A program made the position numbers and the translations under genes. The notes beneath the pieces are model-generated. The model was not told where the DNA came from. It did not search any database and was given only the letters and a program-made list of their open reading frames with translations. DNA of 64,000 nucleotides. It comes from Sphingomonas sp. H160509. Its GTDB lineage: Bacteria > Pseudomonadota > Alphaproteobacteria > Sphingomonadales > Sphingomonadaceae. Of the stretch, positions 46,309 through 55,682 are shown piece after piece (the first letter of the stretch is position 1; each line of letters opens with the position of its first letter). The stretch covers positions 1,573,001 through 1,637,000 of the forward strand of contig NZ_JAMXSR020000002.1 of NCBI RefSeq assembly GCF_024124765.2, given 5' to 3'.

Positions 46309-47011
46309 ATGCGAGTGCTGCTGATCGAGGACGAGCCGACGACGGCCAAGGCTATCGAGCTGATGCTGACGACCGAAGGGTTCAACGTCTACATCACCGA
46401 TCTCGGGGAAGAAGGCCTCGATCTGGGCAAGCTGTATGATTACGACATCATCCTGCTCGACCTCAACCTGCCCGACATGCACGGCTATGACGTGCTGAAA
46501 CGCCTGCGTGTCGCCCGTGTCGCGACGCCGGTGCTGATCCTGTCAGGCGTCAACGAGATGGACTCGAAAGTCCGGAGCTTCGGTTTCGGTGCCGACGACT
46601 ATGTCACCAAGCCGTTCCACCGCGAGGAACTGATCGCGCGCATCCACGCCGTCGTCCGCCGCTCGAAGGGGCACAGCCAGTCGGTCATCCGCACCGGCAA
46701 GCTGGCCGTCAATCTCGATGCGAAGACGGTCGAGGTCAACGGCAGCCGCGTTCACCTGACCGGCAAGGAATATGCGATGCTGGAGCTGCTCTCGCTCCGC
46801 AAGGGGCACGACCTTGACCAAGGAAATGTTCCTCAACCACCTCTACGGCGGGATGGACGAGCCGGAGCTGAAGATCATCGACGTCTTCATCTGCAAGCTG
46901 CGCAAGAAGCTCAGCCTCGCGTGCGACGGCGAGAATTACATCGAGACCGTCTGGGGTCGTGGCTACGTCCTGCGCGAACCCGACGAAGTGCTCGAATCCC
47001 AGGTCGCGTAA
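46309..47011 (+). CDS. ctrA: Cell-cycle response regulator CtrA, one-base shift
   Basis: Corrected length 233 residues, as for CtrA of Caulobacter and relatives. Receiver domain [20 protein letters not shown], phospho-acceptor Asp in [36 protein letters not shown]; OmpR-type winged helix [19 protein letters not shown], then [33 protein letters not shown] and [15 protein letters not shown], essentially the CtrA signature. CtrA controls cell division, motility and replication initiation. An extra G at 46803-46806 breaks the frame inside the DNA-binding domain; a disrupted ctrA would be hard to tolerate, so this is probably a sequence error. ATG with AGGGGA upstream. One GANTC site (46187-46191) lies in the promoter region. 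Confidence 0.93.
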
Positions 47012-47033
47012 CTCCCCAGTTTTCGGGAGCACG

Positions 47034-47064
47034 AAGGCCGCGGCATCGGGGGTGCCGCGGCCTT
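47034..47064 (+). terminator. ctrA terminator
   Basis: A perfect 12-base stem (AAGGCCGCGGCA / TGCCGCGGCCTT) with a seven-base loop, followed by TCCTATTTATT, 23 bases after the ctrA stop. Confidence 0.75.
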
Positions 47065-47105
47065 TCCTATTTATTCCTACGTATGGGGTGCCAAGCTGCC
47101 CCTCT

Positions 47106-47231
47106 CATCCTCCCCTTGCGGGGAGGTGGCTGGCCGTTGCCAGACGGAGGGGGAGGAAAGGTATAACCGCTGTTCCTCGTCCTCCCCCCTCCGTCGCCTA
47201 CGGCGCCACCTCCCCCTTGCGGGGGAGGATA
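47106..47231. repeat. Extragenic palindromic element (TCCTCCCCC type), copy 2
   Basis: Same layout as 44722-44849: ATCCTCCCCTTGCGGGGAGG, then TGGCTGGCCGTTGCCAGACG, a central GGAGGGGGAGGA / TCCTCCCCCCTCC pair, CGCCTACGGCG, and a CCTCCCCCTTGCGGGGGAGG end. Two copies 2.4 kb apart show it is dispersed in the genome. Confidence 0.75.
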
Positions 47232-47291
47232 CTAAAATCCACCCAGGGCCGATCGGCATCGAGTTTGGGGCGCTAGATGAGCTTTATTTCT

Positions 47292-47389
47292 CGTCATGCC
47301 GGACTGGTTCCGGCATCCACGGTGCCGCACATTCGATGGAATTTGGCGTGCGGAACGGTGGACCCCGGAACGAGTCCGGGGTGACGGAA
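47292..47389. repeat. Extragenic palindromic element (CGTCATGCCGGA type)
   Basis: Left block CGTCATGCCGGACTGGTTCC GGCATCCAC; right block GTGGACCCCGGAACGAGTCC GGGGTGACG. These are imperfect inverted relatives (CGTCA...GTGACG ends, CCGGA/TCCGG cores) around a GCCGCACATT spacer. It is a third repeat family and adjoins the previous one. Confidence 0.6.
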
Positions 47390-47434
47390 TGATCTCCAGG
47401 GCCGGCGCGCCCCTGACACGAATATCGATCCGTC

Positions 47435-48874
47435 CTAAATCTTGCGCCGCCACCGCCGGAACAACCCGCGTTTGCTGAGCGACTCGAACATCTCCTGAGG
47501 ACCTTCCGGATCGAGCACCTCGTTATCCGCCAGCCAAGCCTCGACCGCAGTCAGGTCGGGCACCTCGTAACAGCGCAACGTCTTGCTCATGCCGACCCGC
47601 TCCTGCCGCAACCGCTCAATGGTAGCGATCAACGACCCCGTCTCTGCGATCATCGCACTGACCACCTCCACCGCGACGCCTAGATGCTCCGCCATCAACC
47701 CGTCCCGGATCGCCGCAACAGCCTTCGAGGTCGCAGCGTCGGTAGCCCGGATCGCCAGGTCACACTCAGTATCAAGCCGCAACGACCGATTGTTGACGTT
47801 GGAAGACCCCAACCGGAACACGTCGTCGTCCGCGATCAGGATCTTGGCGTGGCAATAGATCGGCGCGCCGTCCTTGGTGTACGGATGATACATCCGCAGC
47901 CGCCGGTGCGTGTCCCGCCGGTGCAGCGCCTCCATCAACCGCGCCCGCGCCGTGTCCATCGCCAGCGGCTCCAGCCACCCCTGCGCCACGGTCGGGTTGA
48001 TGATGACAATCTCCGGCCCCTCCGCCTCGTCGAGCCGCCGCGCCACCGCCTCCGCCACCTTACGCGACGCGAAATACTGGCTTTCGATATACAGATGCTT
48101 CTTCGCGCGGGCGATCTGCCCCAGGAACAGCGCCTCGCTCTCGTACACCGGCACCTGGTCCGACATCTCCGGTTCGGTCCGCGCGATGCCGACATCGACA
48201 TCGCGGAAATCCACCGCAAGCGCCTCCGGCCAGAACGTCCCGCCCGGCACGCCCGCCGCCATCGGCTTGCCCCCCGCCAATTGCCAGCGACGGCGGAACA
48301 GTTCGCCCAGCGCATGCGCGACAGGGCCCTGCACCGCGCTGATCGCGTCGTGCCAAGGCTTGTAAGGCTTACCCGATGGCTGGACGCGGTGCGGATCGCC
48401 GTCGCGGTGCTCGCGCGCGTCCCAGCGGTCGCCGGTCATGTCGATCCCGCCGCAGAACGCCAGCGCGTCGTCGATGATGACGATCTTCTGGTGATGCGAC
48501 GCCGCGGTCGGGTGATGCCCGTCGAGCTTGGTATGGATCCGCTTGTGTCGCATCCACTTGATCATCGTGAACAGCGTCGATCCGCGGAACAGCGACTTGA
48601 TCGCCCCGGTATCCCAGCGCAACACGAAGATCTCGAGTTCGGGTTCGCGCTCGACCAGCCAGTGCATGAACGCGCCCAGCGTCTTGGGTTCGCCCGGCCG
48701 ATCGACGCCCGGCTCGAGCAAAATACGCGCATCGAAGTCCCAGCCGATCAGCAGGATGCGGCGTTTGGCCCCCAGCATCGCGACGCGCGCCGTCCGGAAA
48801 TAGTCCGCCGCATCGACGATCACCGCCATCCGTTCGGCGCGTTCGATCCGCCAGCACTCCGTCCCAACCTGCAT
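47435..48874 (-). CDS. Phospholipase D-like protein, paralogue without tail anchor
   Basis: A protein of 479 residues from the ATG at 48874 (GAAGGGATACCG upstream). It is collinear and highly similar to the protein at 22075-23646: CWRIERAERMAVIVDAADYF, ILLIGWDFDARILLEPGVDR, HKD motifs HHQKIVIIDDALAFCGGIDM and IYCHAKILIADDDVFRLGSS, and MSKTLRCYEVPDLTAVEAWL. It ends LSKRGLFRRWRRKI without the C-terminal membrane helix of its paralogue. Same predicted phosphatidyl hydrolase/transferase chemistry. It is divergent from dinB across a 94-base gap. Confidence 0.87.
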   Translation of the reverse strand: MQVGTECWRIERAERMAVIVDAADYFRTARVAMLGAKRRILLIGWDFDARILLEPGVDRPGEPKTLGAFMHWLVEREPELEIFVLRWDTGAIKSLFRGSTLFTMIKWMRHKRIHTKLDGHHPTAASHHQKIVIIDDALAFCGGIDMTGDRWDAREHRDGDPHRVQPSGKPYKPWHDAISAVQGPVAHALGELFRRRWQLAGGKPMAAGVPGGTFWPEALAVDFRDVDVGIARTEPEMSDQVPVYESEALFLGQIARAKKHLYIESQYFASRKVAEAVARRLDEAEGPEIVIINPTVAQGWLEPLAMDTARARLMEALHRRDTHRRLRMYHPYTKDGAPIYCHAKILIADDDVFRLGSSNVNNRSLRLDTECDLAIRATDAATSKAVAAIRDGLMAEHLGVAVEVVSAMIAETGSLIATIERLRQERVGMSKTLRCYEVPDLTAVEAWLADNEVLDPEGPQEMFESLSKRGLFRRWRRKI

Positions 48875-48968
48875 CGGTATCCCTTCGTCCGTTGCCGACT
48901 GATATGCGTGGCGTGCGGTTTGGTTGCGTGAATGCCCTGTATCGTCGCGCCCGGCCGCCCTATCTGGG

Positions 48969-50061
48969 ATGACGATGGCCGCTCCTCCTACCCAGCCGCC
49001 GGCGCAGCGCAAGGTGATCCATGTCGACATGGACGCCTTCTACGCGTCGGTCGAACAGCGCGACGATCCCTCGCTCAAGGGCCGGCCGGTGGCAGTCGGC
49101 GGATCGCGTGCGCGGGGCGTGGTGGCGGCCGCGAGCTACGAGGCGCGCGCGTTCGGCGTTCGCAGCGCGATGCCGTCGGTCACCGCGATCCGAAAATGTC
49201 CCGACCTCGTGTTCGTGCCCCCCTCGGTTCGACGTGTACCGCGAAGTCTCGGACCGGATCCGCGCGATATTCGCCGACTATACCGACCTGATCGAGCCGC
49301 TGTCGCTCGACGAGGCGTATCTCGACGTGACCGAGGATATCCGCGGGCTAGGCACCGCGGCCGCGATCGCGGAGGAAATCCGCGCGCGGATCAGGGCGGA
49401 TACCGGCCTCACCGCATCCGCCGGAGTGAGCTACAACAAGTTCATCGCCAAGCTCGCCTCGGACCAGAACAAGCCCGACGGCATCTGCATCATCACGCCG
49501 AAGCGCGGCGCCGCGTTCGTCCAGTCACTGCCGGTGAAGCGCTTCCATGGTGTAGGGCCAGTGACCGCGCAGAAGATGGAACGGCTCGGCATCCTCACCG
49601 GCGCAGACCTATACGGTATGACGCTCGCGTTCCTCCAGGCGCATTTCGGCAGCTATGCGGACTATCTCTACGGTGCGGCGCGCGGCATCGATCATCGGCC
49701 CGTGCGCGTCAACCGGGCCGCGAAGTCGGTCGGTGCGGAACGGACGTTCGAGACGAACCTGACGACCGCGGAGGATCTGCGCGCGGCGCTGCACCGGGTG
49801 GCGGATGCGGCTTGGGTGCGGATCGAACGGCACGGTACGCGTGGTCGCACGGTCACGCTCAAGCTGCGCCACGCCGACTTCCGCACGATCACGCGTGCAC
49901 GATCGTCACAGGCACCGGTGACCGACAAGGCCGCATTCCTCTCGGCAGGCCTCGACCTGCTGATGGCGCAACTGCCCGTGCCGGACGGCGTGCGCCTCCT
50001 CGGGCTGACATTGTCCGGCATCATGGGCGAAGACGACGAAATACAGCCAAGCCTGTTGTAG
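48969..50061 (+). CDS. dinB: DNA polymerase IV (DinB), one-base shift
   Basis: Corrected length 363 residues. A Y-family polymerase: [20 protein letters not shown] (metal-binding Asp), [40 protein letters not shown] (catalytic Asp-Glu), [40 protein letters not shown] (helix-hairpin-helix) and the little-finger domain. It performs translesion synthesis. The frame breaks in C6 at 49218-49223; one C fewer gives [22 protein letters not shown] at 48969; the Ala/Pro-rich start [19 protein letters not shown] is poorly conserved, as usual. It converges with the histidine kinase gene with two bases between stops. Confidence 0.92.
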
Positions 50062-50063
50062 GT

Positions 50064-51915
50064 TTAACTGGCGTCGGCGCCCCCTGCATCGGGCGCCAGC
50101 AGCGTCAGGATCGCGACCGCGCCTTGCCCCGGCCCTTCGCTCTCCAGACGCAGCGAACCCTGCATCGCGTTCACCGAATTGGCGCACCAGTGCAGCCCCA
50201 GCCCGCCAGACTTGTGCGCACGCGTAGAGAAGCCCCGGTGGAACAGCGTCGCCGCGACCTCAGGCGTGATCCCCTCGCCGTCGTCCCGAATCTCGATCGT
50301 CACGCGGCCGTCCACCTGCTCGATGGCGGTAACGATCGATCCGCTGCCGGTTCCCCGCGCGACGATAGACTCGGCTGCATTGGCGAACAGATTGCCGATC
50401 ACCTGGCTCAGGATCAGCCGGTTCGCCATGACCAGTTTGGGTCCCGCAGGAAATCCAAACGCGATCGAAGCGCCGTCCAGATAGCGGACGATCGTCGCGT
50501 TGCGCGCGATGATCGCGGTGACGTCGCATATCTCCAGCGCCGGACGTTCGTGTACGCCCTGCTGCTGCTGGCCGATGATCTCCAGCACATGACCCATCGC
50601 CTCCCGGCCGATGCTGAGTTCGTGACGGGTGGATTCGCGGTTGGTGGCGTCCGCGTCGATGGCTGCGGAGACGAACGCGGCAAGCTTTGCGCGGCGTTCG
50701 TCGGAAACATCGCCTCGCGCGAGTTCCTCGATCGCCCGGGCGAGCGTGGCGCGGTCGATCGGCGGCACCTGCGCGATCTCGCGGCTGAGGATCGTGCTGA
50801 TCGGGTTCAGCGCGTTGCGGACGTTGTGCATCACCGCCACCGCACTTTCGCTCCGCCCGAGATCGAACGACTGCACGCCGATCTGTTCGCGCAGATCCTT
50901 CAATTGCTGCAACATCGCGTTGAAGTTGCGCCCGAGCGAACCAATCTCGTCGCGCCGCTCATCCTCTTCGAGCAGCGTGAGCGATCCCGACGCGCGAACC
51001 CGCCGCATATGATTTTCGATGCGCAGCAACGGACGCAGGACGAGTTGCGCAATGAGACGACGCAGCACGATGAGGACGAACAGCAGAAGCACGATCGATC
51101 CTGCGATCGCAAACACCAGCACGCGCCTGCCGAGCCGCGTTGCGTCACTTGGCACGGCAAACCGGATCGTCGCCACGGCGCGTCCGTCGGCTCCGATTAG
51201 GGGCACGGCAATTGCCGCTCTCGACCCTCGATAGGTCGCCACCCCCCGAACTGCTGGAACCGACGTCTAACGTCGCATCGACACCCAAAGCTTCGGAAAT
51301 CTGCTTGGCGGTTATTACGCGCGCGACCGCGATATAGCGCTGCCCGGTATCCGCGCCGCTCGCCGCCGCCATCCGCGTGACACCTACCGCTGCAATATTA
51401 TTCCCCAGCCGCGCATAGAACCGCGCCGACCGACGCCGGCCAAGCACGTGCGCGAAGTCCGTACGATCGAGCAAATCAGCCCATTGTTGCGACGAGGTCG
51501 AACCCGGCGGGCCGTTCCAGCGCGCGCGAGCAATACGGCCGTTTGCTGCGATCTCGGCAACGCCATCGGCAGGGAGTGATCGGGTCGCAGGCGTAGCGCG
51601 ACTACCAGGCGCAAGCCTTGCCTCGGACAGCCCCGCTGCATCGCGGCGGTCTCGCGCCTCCGCCTGGACCCCGGCACCGTATTTCGACAGCACCGCACGT
51701 GTCCGTTCGACTTGCCCCGCAATCGCCGCGTCTTCCAGCTTGGTAAAGCTCGGCGTGATGATCGACGCCAGCAACACCGTGATCGCGACCGTCCCGCACA
51801 GCGCCACGCCCGTCATGATCAGCACGAGTTTCGCACCGAGCGACGCAGGCCGCCGCATCTTGCCGAATTGCCGGCCGAGCGTGGCCGGAACGCGACCCAT
51901 CCCGACCGTCGGCAT
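50064..51915 (-). CDS. Membrane sensor histidine kinase, one-base shift
   Basis: Corrected length 616 residues. First membrane helix [20 protein letters not shown], a periplasmic sensor to about residue 240 ([45 protein letters not shown]4-like in layout), second helix [20 protein letters not shown], a HAMP segment ([20 protein letters not shown]), an H-box of unusual form ([20 protein letters not shown]) and a GHKL ATPase with N, G1 and G2 boxes ([50 protein letters not shown]). The shift is in C6 at 51242-51247; one base fewer joins VGSSSSG to [10 protein letters not shown]. The ATG shares a base with the stop of the receiver-GGDEF-EAL gene (TGATG), so they form a coupled pair. Confidence 0.87.
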
Positions 51916-53825
51916 CAGTTCAACATTCCGTTGCCCAATTGCCGCGGTGCCGTCGGTCCGTCGCCAGCAATATCGTCTTCACCGCCGAGATAGCGCGCGT
52001 TTGCCATGTCCAGCGCAACGTCCGCGGCAACCGGGCGCGAGTAGAAATACCCCTGGAAATGGCTCGCTCCAGCCAGCTTGAGCGCCTGGACCTGAGCGTC
52101 GGTCTCGACCCCCTCGGCAATCACGCCCAACCCCAGCGCGCGACCGAGATGGATGATCGAATGCACGATCGCCGCGCTTTCACGCTCCCGACCCATCCCA
52201 TCGATGAACGAGCGGTCGATCTTCAGGCAATCGAGCGCGAACTTGCGGATGTTGTACAGGCTCGAATAGCCCGTCCCGAAATCGTCGAGCGCGATCCGAA
52301 ACCCCATCTGGCGCAGCCTGTAGAGCGTCTCCGCGGCGCGTTCGGCATCGTCGAAGATCGCGGTCTCGGTAATCTCGATCTGCAATCGCGCAGGCTCGAT
52401 CCCGGCGCGCTCGACACTCTCCATGATGTGCCCGACGAAATTGTGGCGGCGGAACTGGCGCGGTGAGAAATTGACCGAGACATACTGGCCAGGCCATTGC
52501 TTCAGGACGTGCAGCGCTTCGCCCAGTACCCAGTCGCCCAATTCGTGGATCAGGTTCGATTCCTCGGCGATCGGGATGAACGTGCTCGGGCTCATCGCGC
52601 CATATTCGTCGGTGTTCCAGCGGATGAGCGCCTCGAAACCGATCACCTCGACCGCGTCGCGCGACACGATCGGTTGATAGACCAGACTTAGTTCGCCTTT
52701 CGCGATCGCCTGGCTCAGCCCACCCTCGACCCGCCGGCGAAAACGGATGCCTTCGTCCATGCTCTCGTCGAACAGGCGAACGATGCCGCGACCGCCGCGC
52801 TTGGCGTCGTTAAGCGCGAGATCGGACCGTCGCATGACATCGACCGGATCGCGGCCCTGCCCGCCTTCGCTGACGACCACGCCCGCCGACGCACCGCCCT
52901 GCACCGAATTGCCGAACACCTGCAGGCTGACCGAGCACGCCGCGACGACACGCTCGCACGCCATGACGCCCGCCGCCTCGCCGGACGTCTCGAACAGGAT
53001 GCCGAACTCATCCCCGCCGAGCCGGGCCACCAATGCTCCCTCCGGCGCCGATCGTTGCAGGATCGTGCAGATCTCACGGATCAGCGCGTCGCCTGCCAGA
53101 TGACCAAGCGTATCGTTGACCAGCTTGAAGCGATCCAGATCGACCATGACCGTCGCGAACAGTCCCGCCGCACGCGTCCGCTCGGCAAGGGCGCGCAGGA
53201 ACGCGAGCCGGTTCGGCGCGTCGGTCAGCGAGTCATGCGTCGCCATATGCACCGCGCGACTCTCGTTCGCCGCAAGCTCAGCGCTCTGCTCTTCGAGTTG
53301 AACAACCTGCGCGGCCAGCGTGACGCGGGCCGCCTTCAACTCGCGATCGATTTCCCACCGTTTCGCAAGCGCCGTCGCGGTCTGCGTGACTTCGGCGACC
53401 TCGAACGGCTTGGCGATGTAGAAGATCTTGTCGGCGGGTCCTGCAACCTTGCTGATTTCGATCGGCGAAAAATCGGAAAATCCGGTAACGATGACGAGGT
53501 TGATCTCCGGGTCGAGCGCCCGGATGCGCTGCGCCGTCTCGCGCCCGTCGATACCGGGCGGCATGCGGATATCGATGAATGCGACCGCGAACGGTTCGCC
53601 GTCCGCCAACGCCCGCGCGACGTCCGCGACCGCATCCAGCCCTTGATGCGCATGCGTCAGCGCGAAGCCGGCGATGTCCCCGCGCCGGAGCTCACTGGCG
53701 TTCCCGCCAAACAGGTCCGCCGCCATCGCGCCGAGCGCCTCGCCGCCCTCCGATCGCTGACCGGCGAAGCTGCGCCGGTAGCTGTCATGCATCGCTGGCT
53801 CGTCGTCCACGATCAGAATGCGCAT
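51915..53825 (-). CDS. Receiver-GGDEF-EAL cyclic-di-GMP signalling protein
   Basis: A protein of 636 residues. Receiver domain MRILIVDDEPAMHDSYRRSF with phospho-acceptor Asp in FAVAFIDIRMPPGIDGRETA and Lys in IFYIAKPFEV. About 35 extra residues lie between the first and second strands (GQRSEGGEALGAMAADLFGG). A coiled-coil linker follows (LAAQVVQLEEQSAELAANES). The GGDEF domain is intact (ARLGGDEFGILFE), and the EAL domain has FEALIRWN, LQIEITETAIFDD, ALDDFGTGYSSLYNIRKFAL, LKIDRSFIDGMG and IAEGVET, so both cyclase and phosphodiesterase residues are present. The gene is first in the pair with the downstream kinase. Confidence 0.93.
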   Translation of the reverse strand: MRILIVDDEPAMHDSYRRSFAGQRSEGGEALGAMAADLFGGNASELRRGDIAGFALTHAHQGLDAVADVARALADGEPFAVAFIDIRMPPGIDGRETAQRIRALDPEINLVIVTGFSDFSPIEISKVAGPADKIFYIAKPFEVAEVTQTATALAKRWEIDRELKAARVTLAAQVVQLEEQSAELAANESRAVHMATHDSLTDAPNRLAFLRALAERTRAAGLFATVMVDLDRFKLVNDTLGHLAGDALIREICTILQRSAPEGALVARLGGDEFGILFETSGEAAGVMACERVVAACSVSLQVFGNSVQGGASAGVVVSEGGQGRDPVDVMRRSDLALNDAKRGGRGIVRLFDESMDEGIRFRRRVEGGLSQAIAKGELSLVYQPIVSRDAVEVIGFEALIRWNTDEYGAMSPSTFIPIAEESNLIHELGDWVLGEALHVLKQWPGQYVSVNFSPRQFRRHNFVGHIMESVERAGIEPARLQIEITETAIFDDAERAAETLYRLRQMGFRIALDDFGTGYSSLYNIRKFALDCLKIDRSFIDGMGRERESAAIVHSIIHLGRALGLGVIAEGVETDAQVQALKLAGASHFQGYFYSRPVAADVALDMANARYLGGEDDIAGDGPTAPRQLGNGMLN

Positions 53826-53913
53826 CGATACAGTTCCTCACTGGCCACCGCATCCGTGCCTTGCGGTACGCCAAGTGCCTTCATCGTTACGAAGGATAGT
53901 AACCCTAAAACAG

Positions 53914-54828
53914 TTAAGACGCTGTGAACGATGTTTGTAACTTATGTCCAAGTGCTTGAGCGCCCAACACGATTGCGCCAAGCGGCCCGGCGTTGTTGCC
54001 TAACGCGGGCGGCACGATGAACGTGTCGACCAGCGCGACCTCGGGCAGCGTGATGTATCCGCCAAGGCTCCGCGTCATCGCCGCCCGGACCCGCGGGAAC
54101 AGGTGCGATGCCCCCATCACGCCGCCGCCCATCACGATGCGGCGTGGGATGCCGGTCAGCACGAGCGTGTGGCAAAGCTGCCCGAGCGCATCGGCGACGT
54201 TATCCCAAACCGGATGCTCGGCAGGCGCTTCGTCCGCCGGAAAGCCGATCCGTGCCGCGATCGCGGGTCCCGCGACCAGTCCCTCAATGCAGGCACCGTG
54301 GAACGGGCAATTGCCGACCCAGTCGTCACCCTGGAACCGAGCGGGGCGGATATGGCCGAGTTCGGAGTGCGTGAGGCCATCGACCGGACGGTTGCCCGCG
54401 ATCATGCCAGCGCCCACGCCCGTGCCGACCGTGACATAGGCGATGTCCGGCAGGCCCTTGGCCGCGCCCCAGAACGCCTCGGCCAGCGCCGCGCCGACCA
54501 CGTCGCTGTGAAAACCAGTCGGCACACCGTAGCGCCGGCTCAGCCGTCCAGCGATATCGGTCCCAGCCCAGCCCGGCTTCGGCGTCGAGGTGATATGGCC
54601 GTAATCGCTCGAATGGCGATCGATCGAGACCGGGCCGAAGCTCGCGATACCGATCGCCACGAAGCCGCTCCAGCGGTCGAGCACCGCCTCGATCGCGGCC
54701 AGCGTCTCTTCGGGGCGGGTCGTCGGGATCCGCACGGTTTCCTCGATCTGGTCGGGTCCGCGCGCAAGAATGCAGATGCATTTGGTGCCGCCAAGTTCGA
54801 TACCTGCGACCAGCGGTGCTTCCGTCAT
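53914..54828 (-). CDS. ROK family sugar kinase, fructokinase-like
   Basis: A protein of 304 residues. ATP-binding VAGIELGGTKCICILARG, SFGPVSIDRHSSDYGHITST, YVTVGTGVGAGMIAGNRPVD, the zinc-binding motif GHIRPARFQGDDWVGNCPFH GACIEG, and VMGGGVMGASHLFPRV. This set matches ROK fructokinases/mannokinases, which phosphorylate fructose or mannose at C6. ATG at 54828 has GGGAG upstream; a TTG at 54834 is less likely. Mannokinase would fit the mannan locus, but the genes are 40 kb apart, so the link is only a suggestion. Confidence 0.88.
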   Translation of the reverse strand: MTEAPLVAGIELGGTKCICILARGPDQIEETVRIPTTRPEETLAAIEAVLDRWSGFVAIGIASFGPVSIDRHSSDYGHITSTPKPGWAGTDIAGRLSRRYGVPTGFHSDVVGAALAEAFWGAAKGLPDIAYVTVGTGVGAGMIAGNRPVDGLTHSELGHIRPARFQGDDWVGNCPFHGACIEGLVAGPAIAARIGFPADEAPAEHPVWDNVADALGQLCHTLVLTGIPRRIVMGGGVMGASHLFPRVRAAMTRSLGGYITLPEVALVDTFIVPPALGNNAGPLGAIVLGAQALGHKLQTSFTAS

Positions 54829-54993
54829 CCTCAACTCCCAACACGTTTACCGCGCCCGCTTCCTTCGCCGACGCCGTCCAGTCAAGAGCAGGTCGGTTCT
54901 GACGATCACGCTGAACGAGGATTTGATCTGCTGTCGATCCGTCCGTTCGTGCGTTATGCCGGTCGAGTTCACCCGAACAGACAGGAATTCCGA

Positions 54994-55602
54994 ATGGCAA
55001 AGAAACCCGCGAAGCTGATCAAGGCGGACACCGATGTTTCGGTCGAGGCACAGCCACAGTACAAGGTCGAATATCGCGAGATCCAGCCTTATGGGACGCT
55101 GAAGAAACTCCCGATCGCACTTGAGGACAATGCCCGCGCCCAGAGCGTCGCGACGCTGAACCAGGTGCTCGCGGACACGATGACGATCCGCGACATGTAC
55201 AAGAAGCATCACTGGCAGATGTCGGGCGCAACGTTTTACCAACTGCATCTGCTGCTCGACAAGCATTACGAAGAGCAGGCAGCACTCGTCGATCTCGTCG
55301 CCGAACGCATCATGGCGCTTGGCGGTATCAGCATCGCGATGGCGCCCGACGTTGCCGAAATGACGACGATCCCCCGCCCGCCCAAGGGTCGCGAGGACGT
55401 CCCGACCCAGCTTGCGCGCCTGCTCGAAGCGCATGAGATCATCCTGCGTCAGGCGCATGAAGGGGCGGAAGCCGCCGACGAGTCGGGCGACGACGGCACC
55501 AACGATCTGCTGGTGAGCAACATCATTCGCACGCACGAACCGCAGGTGTGGTTCCTTGCGGAACACCTCGCCGCGACCGAACTGGTCCGCAGCGACAAGT
55601 AA
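54994..55602 (+). CDS. dps: Dps family DNA-protecting ferritin-like protein
   Basis: A protein of 202 residues. ATG at 54994 after AGGA. The ferritin-like four-helix bundle of Dps: RAQSVATLNQVLADTMTIRD, MYKKHHWQMSGATFYQLHLL, LDKHYEEQAALVDLVAERIM (inter-subunit ferroxidase His, Asp and Glu), ALGGISIAMAPDVAEMTTIP and LARLLEAHEIILRQAHEGAE. A charged Lys-containing N-terminal tail (MAKKPAKLIKADTDVSVEAQ) could bind DNA. It oxidises ferrous iron with peroxide and protects DNA in starvation or oxidative stress. A strong terminator follows. Confidence 0.92.
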   Translation: MAKKPAKLIKADTDVSVEAQPQYKVEYREIQPYGTLKKLPIALEDNARAQSVATLNQVLADTMTIRDMYKKHHWQMSGATFYQLHLLLDKHYEEQAALVDLVAERIMALGGISIAMAPDVAEMTTIPRPPKGREDVPTQLARLLEAHEIILRQAHEGAEAADESGDDGTNDLLVSNIIRTHEPQVWFLAEHLAATELVRSDK

Positions 55603-55606
55603 GATT

Positions 55607-55638
55607 ACGGCCCCCTCTTCATGCGAAGAGGGGGCCGT
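55607..55638 (+). terminator. dps terminator
   Basis: A perfect 14-base stem ACGGCCCCCTCTTC / GAAGAGGGGGCCGT with an ATGC loop, followed by ACTTT, four bases after the dps stop. It may also serve the convergent lipoprotein gene. Confidence 0.75.
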
Positions 55639-55682
55639 ACTTTCGTTCCGGCAATGCCGTGGGCGACAGCCGCACGGCGTGT

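Larger units (their letters stand above)
47012..47434. other. Intergenic region with terminator and two repeat elements (423 bases)
   Basis: Between ctrA and the convergent phospholipase D gene. It contains the ctrA terminator and two different extragenic palindromic elements, listed separately. No gene is supported. Confidence 0.6.

Noticed and set aside
40747..47389. CRISPR array or satellite from the repeated G/C blocks
   Set aside because: Spacing is irregular, units are palindromic and of different families, and no cas genes are present.
54103..54993. Long open frame upstream of and in frame with dps
   Set aside because: It lies antisense over the ROK kinase gene and has no family features; AGGA and ATG at 54994 mark the true dps start.
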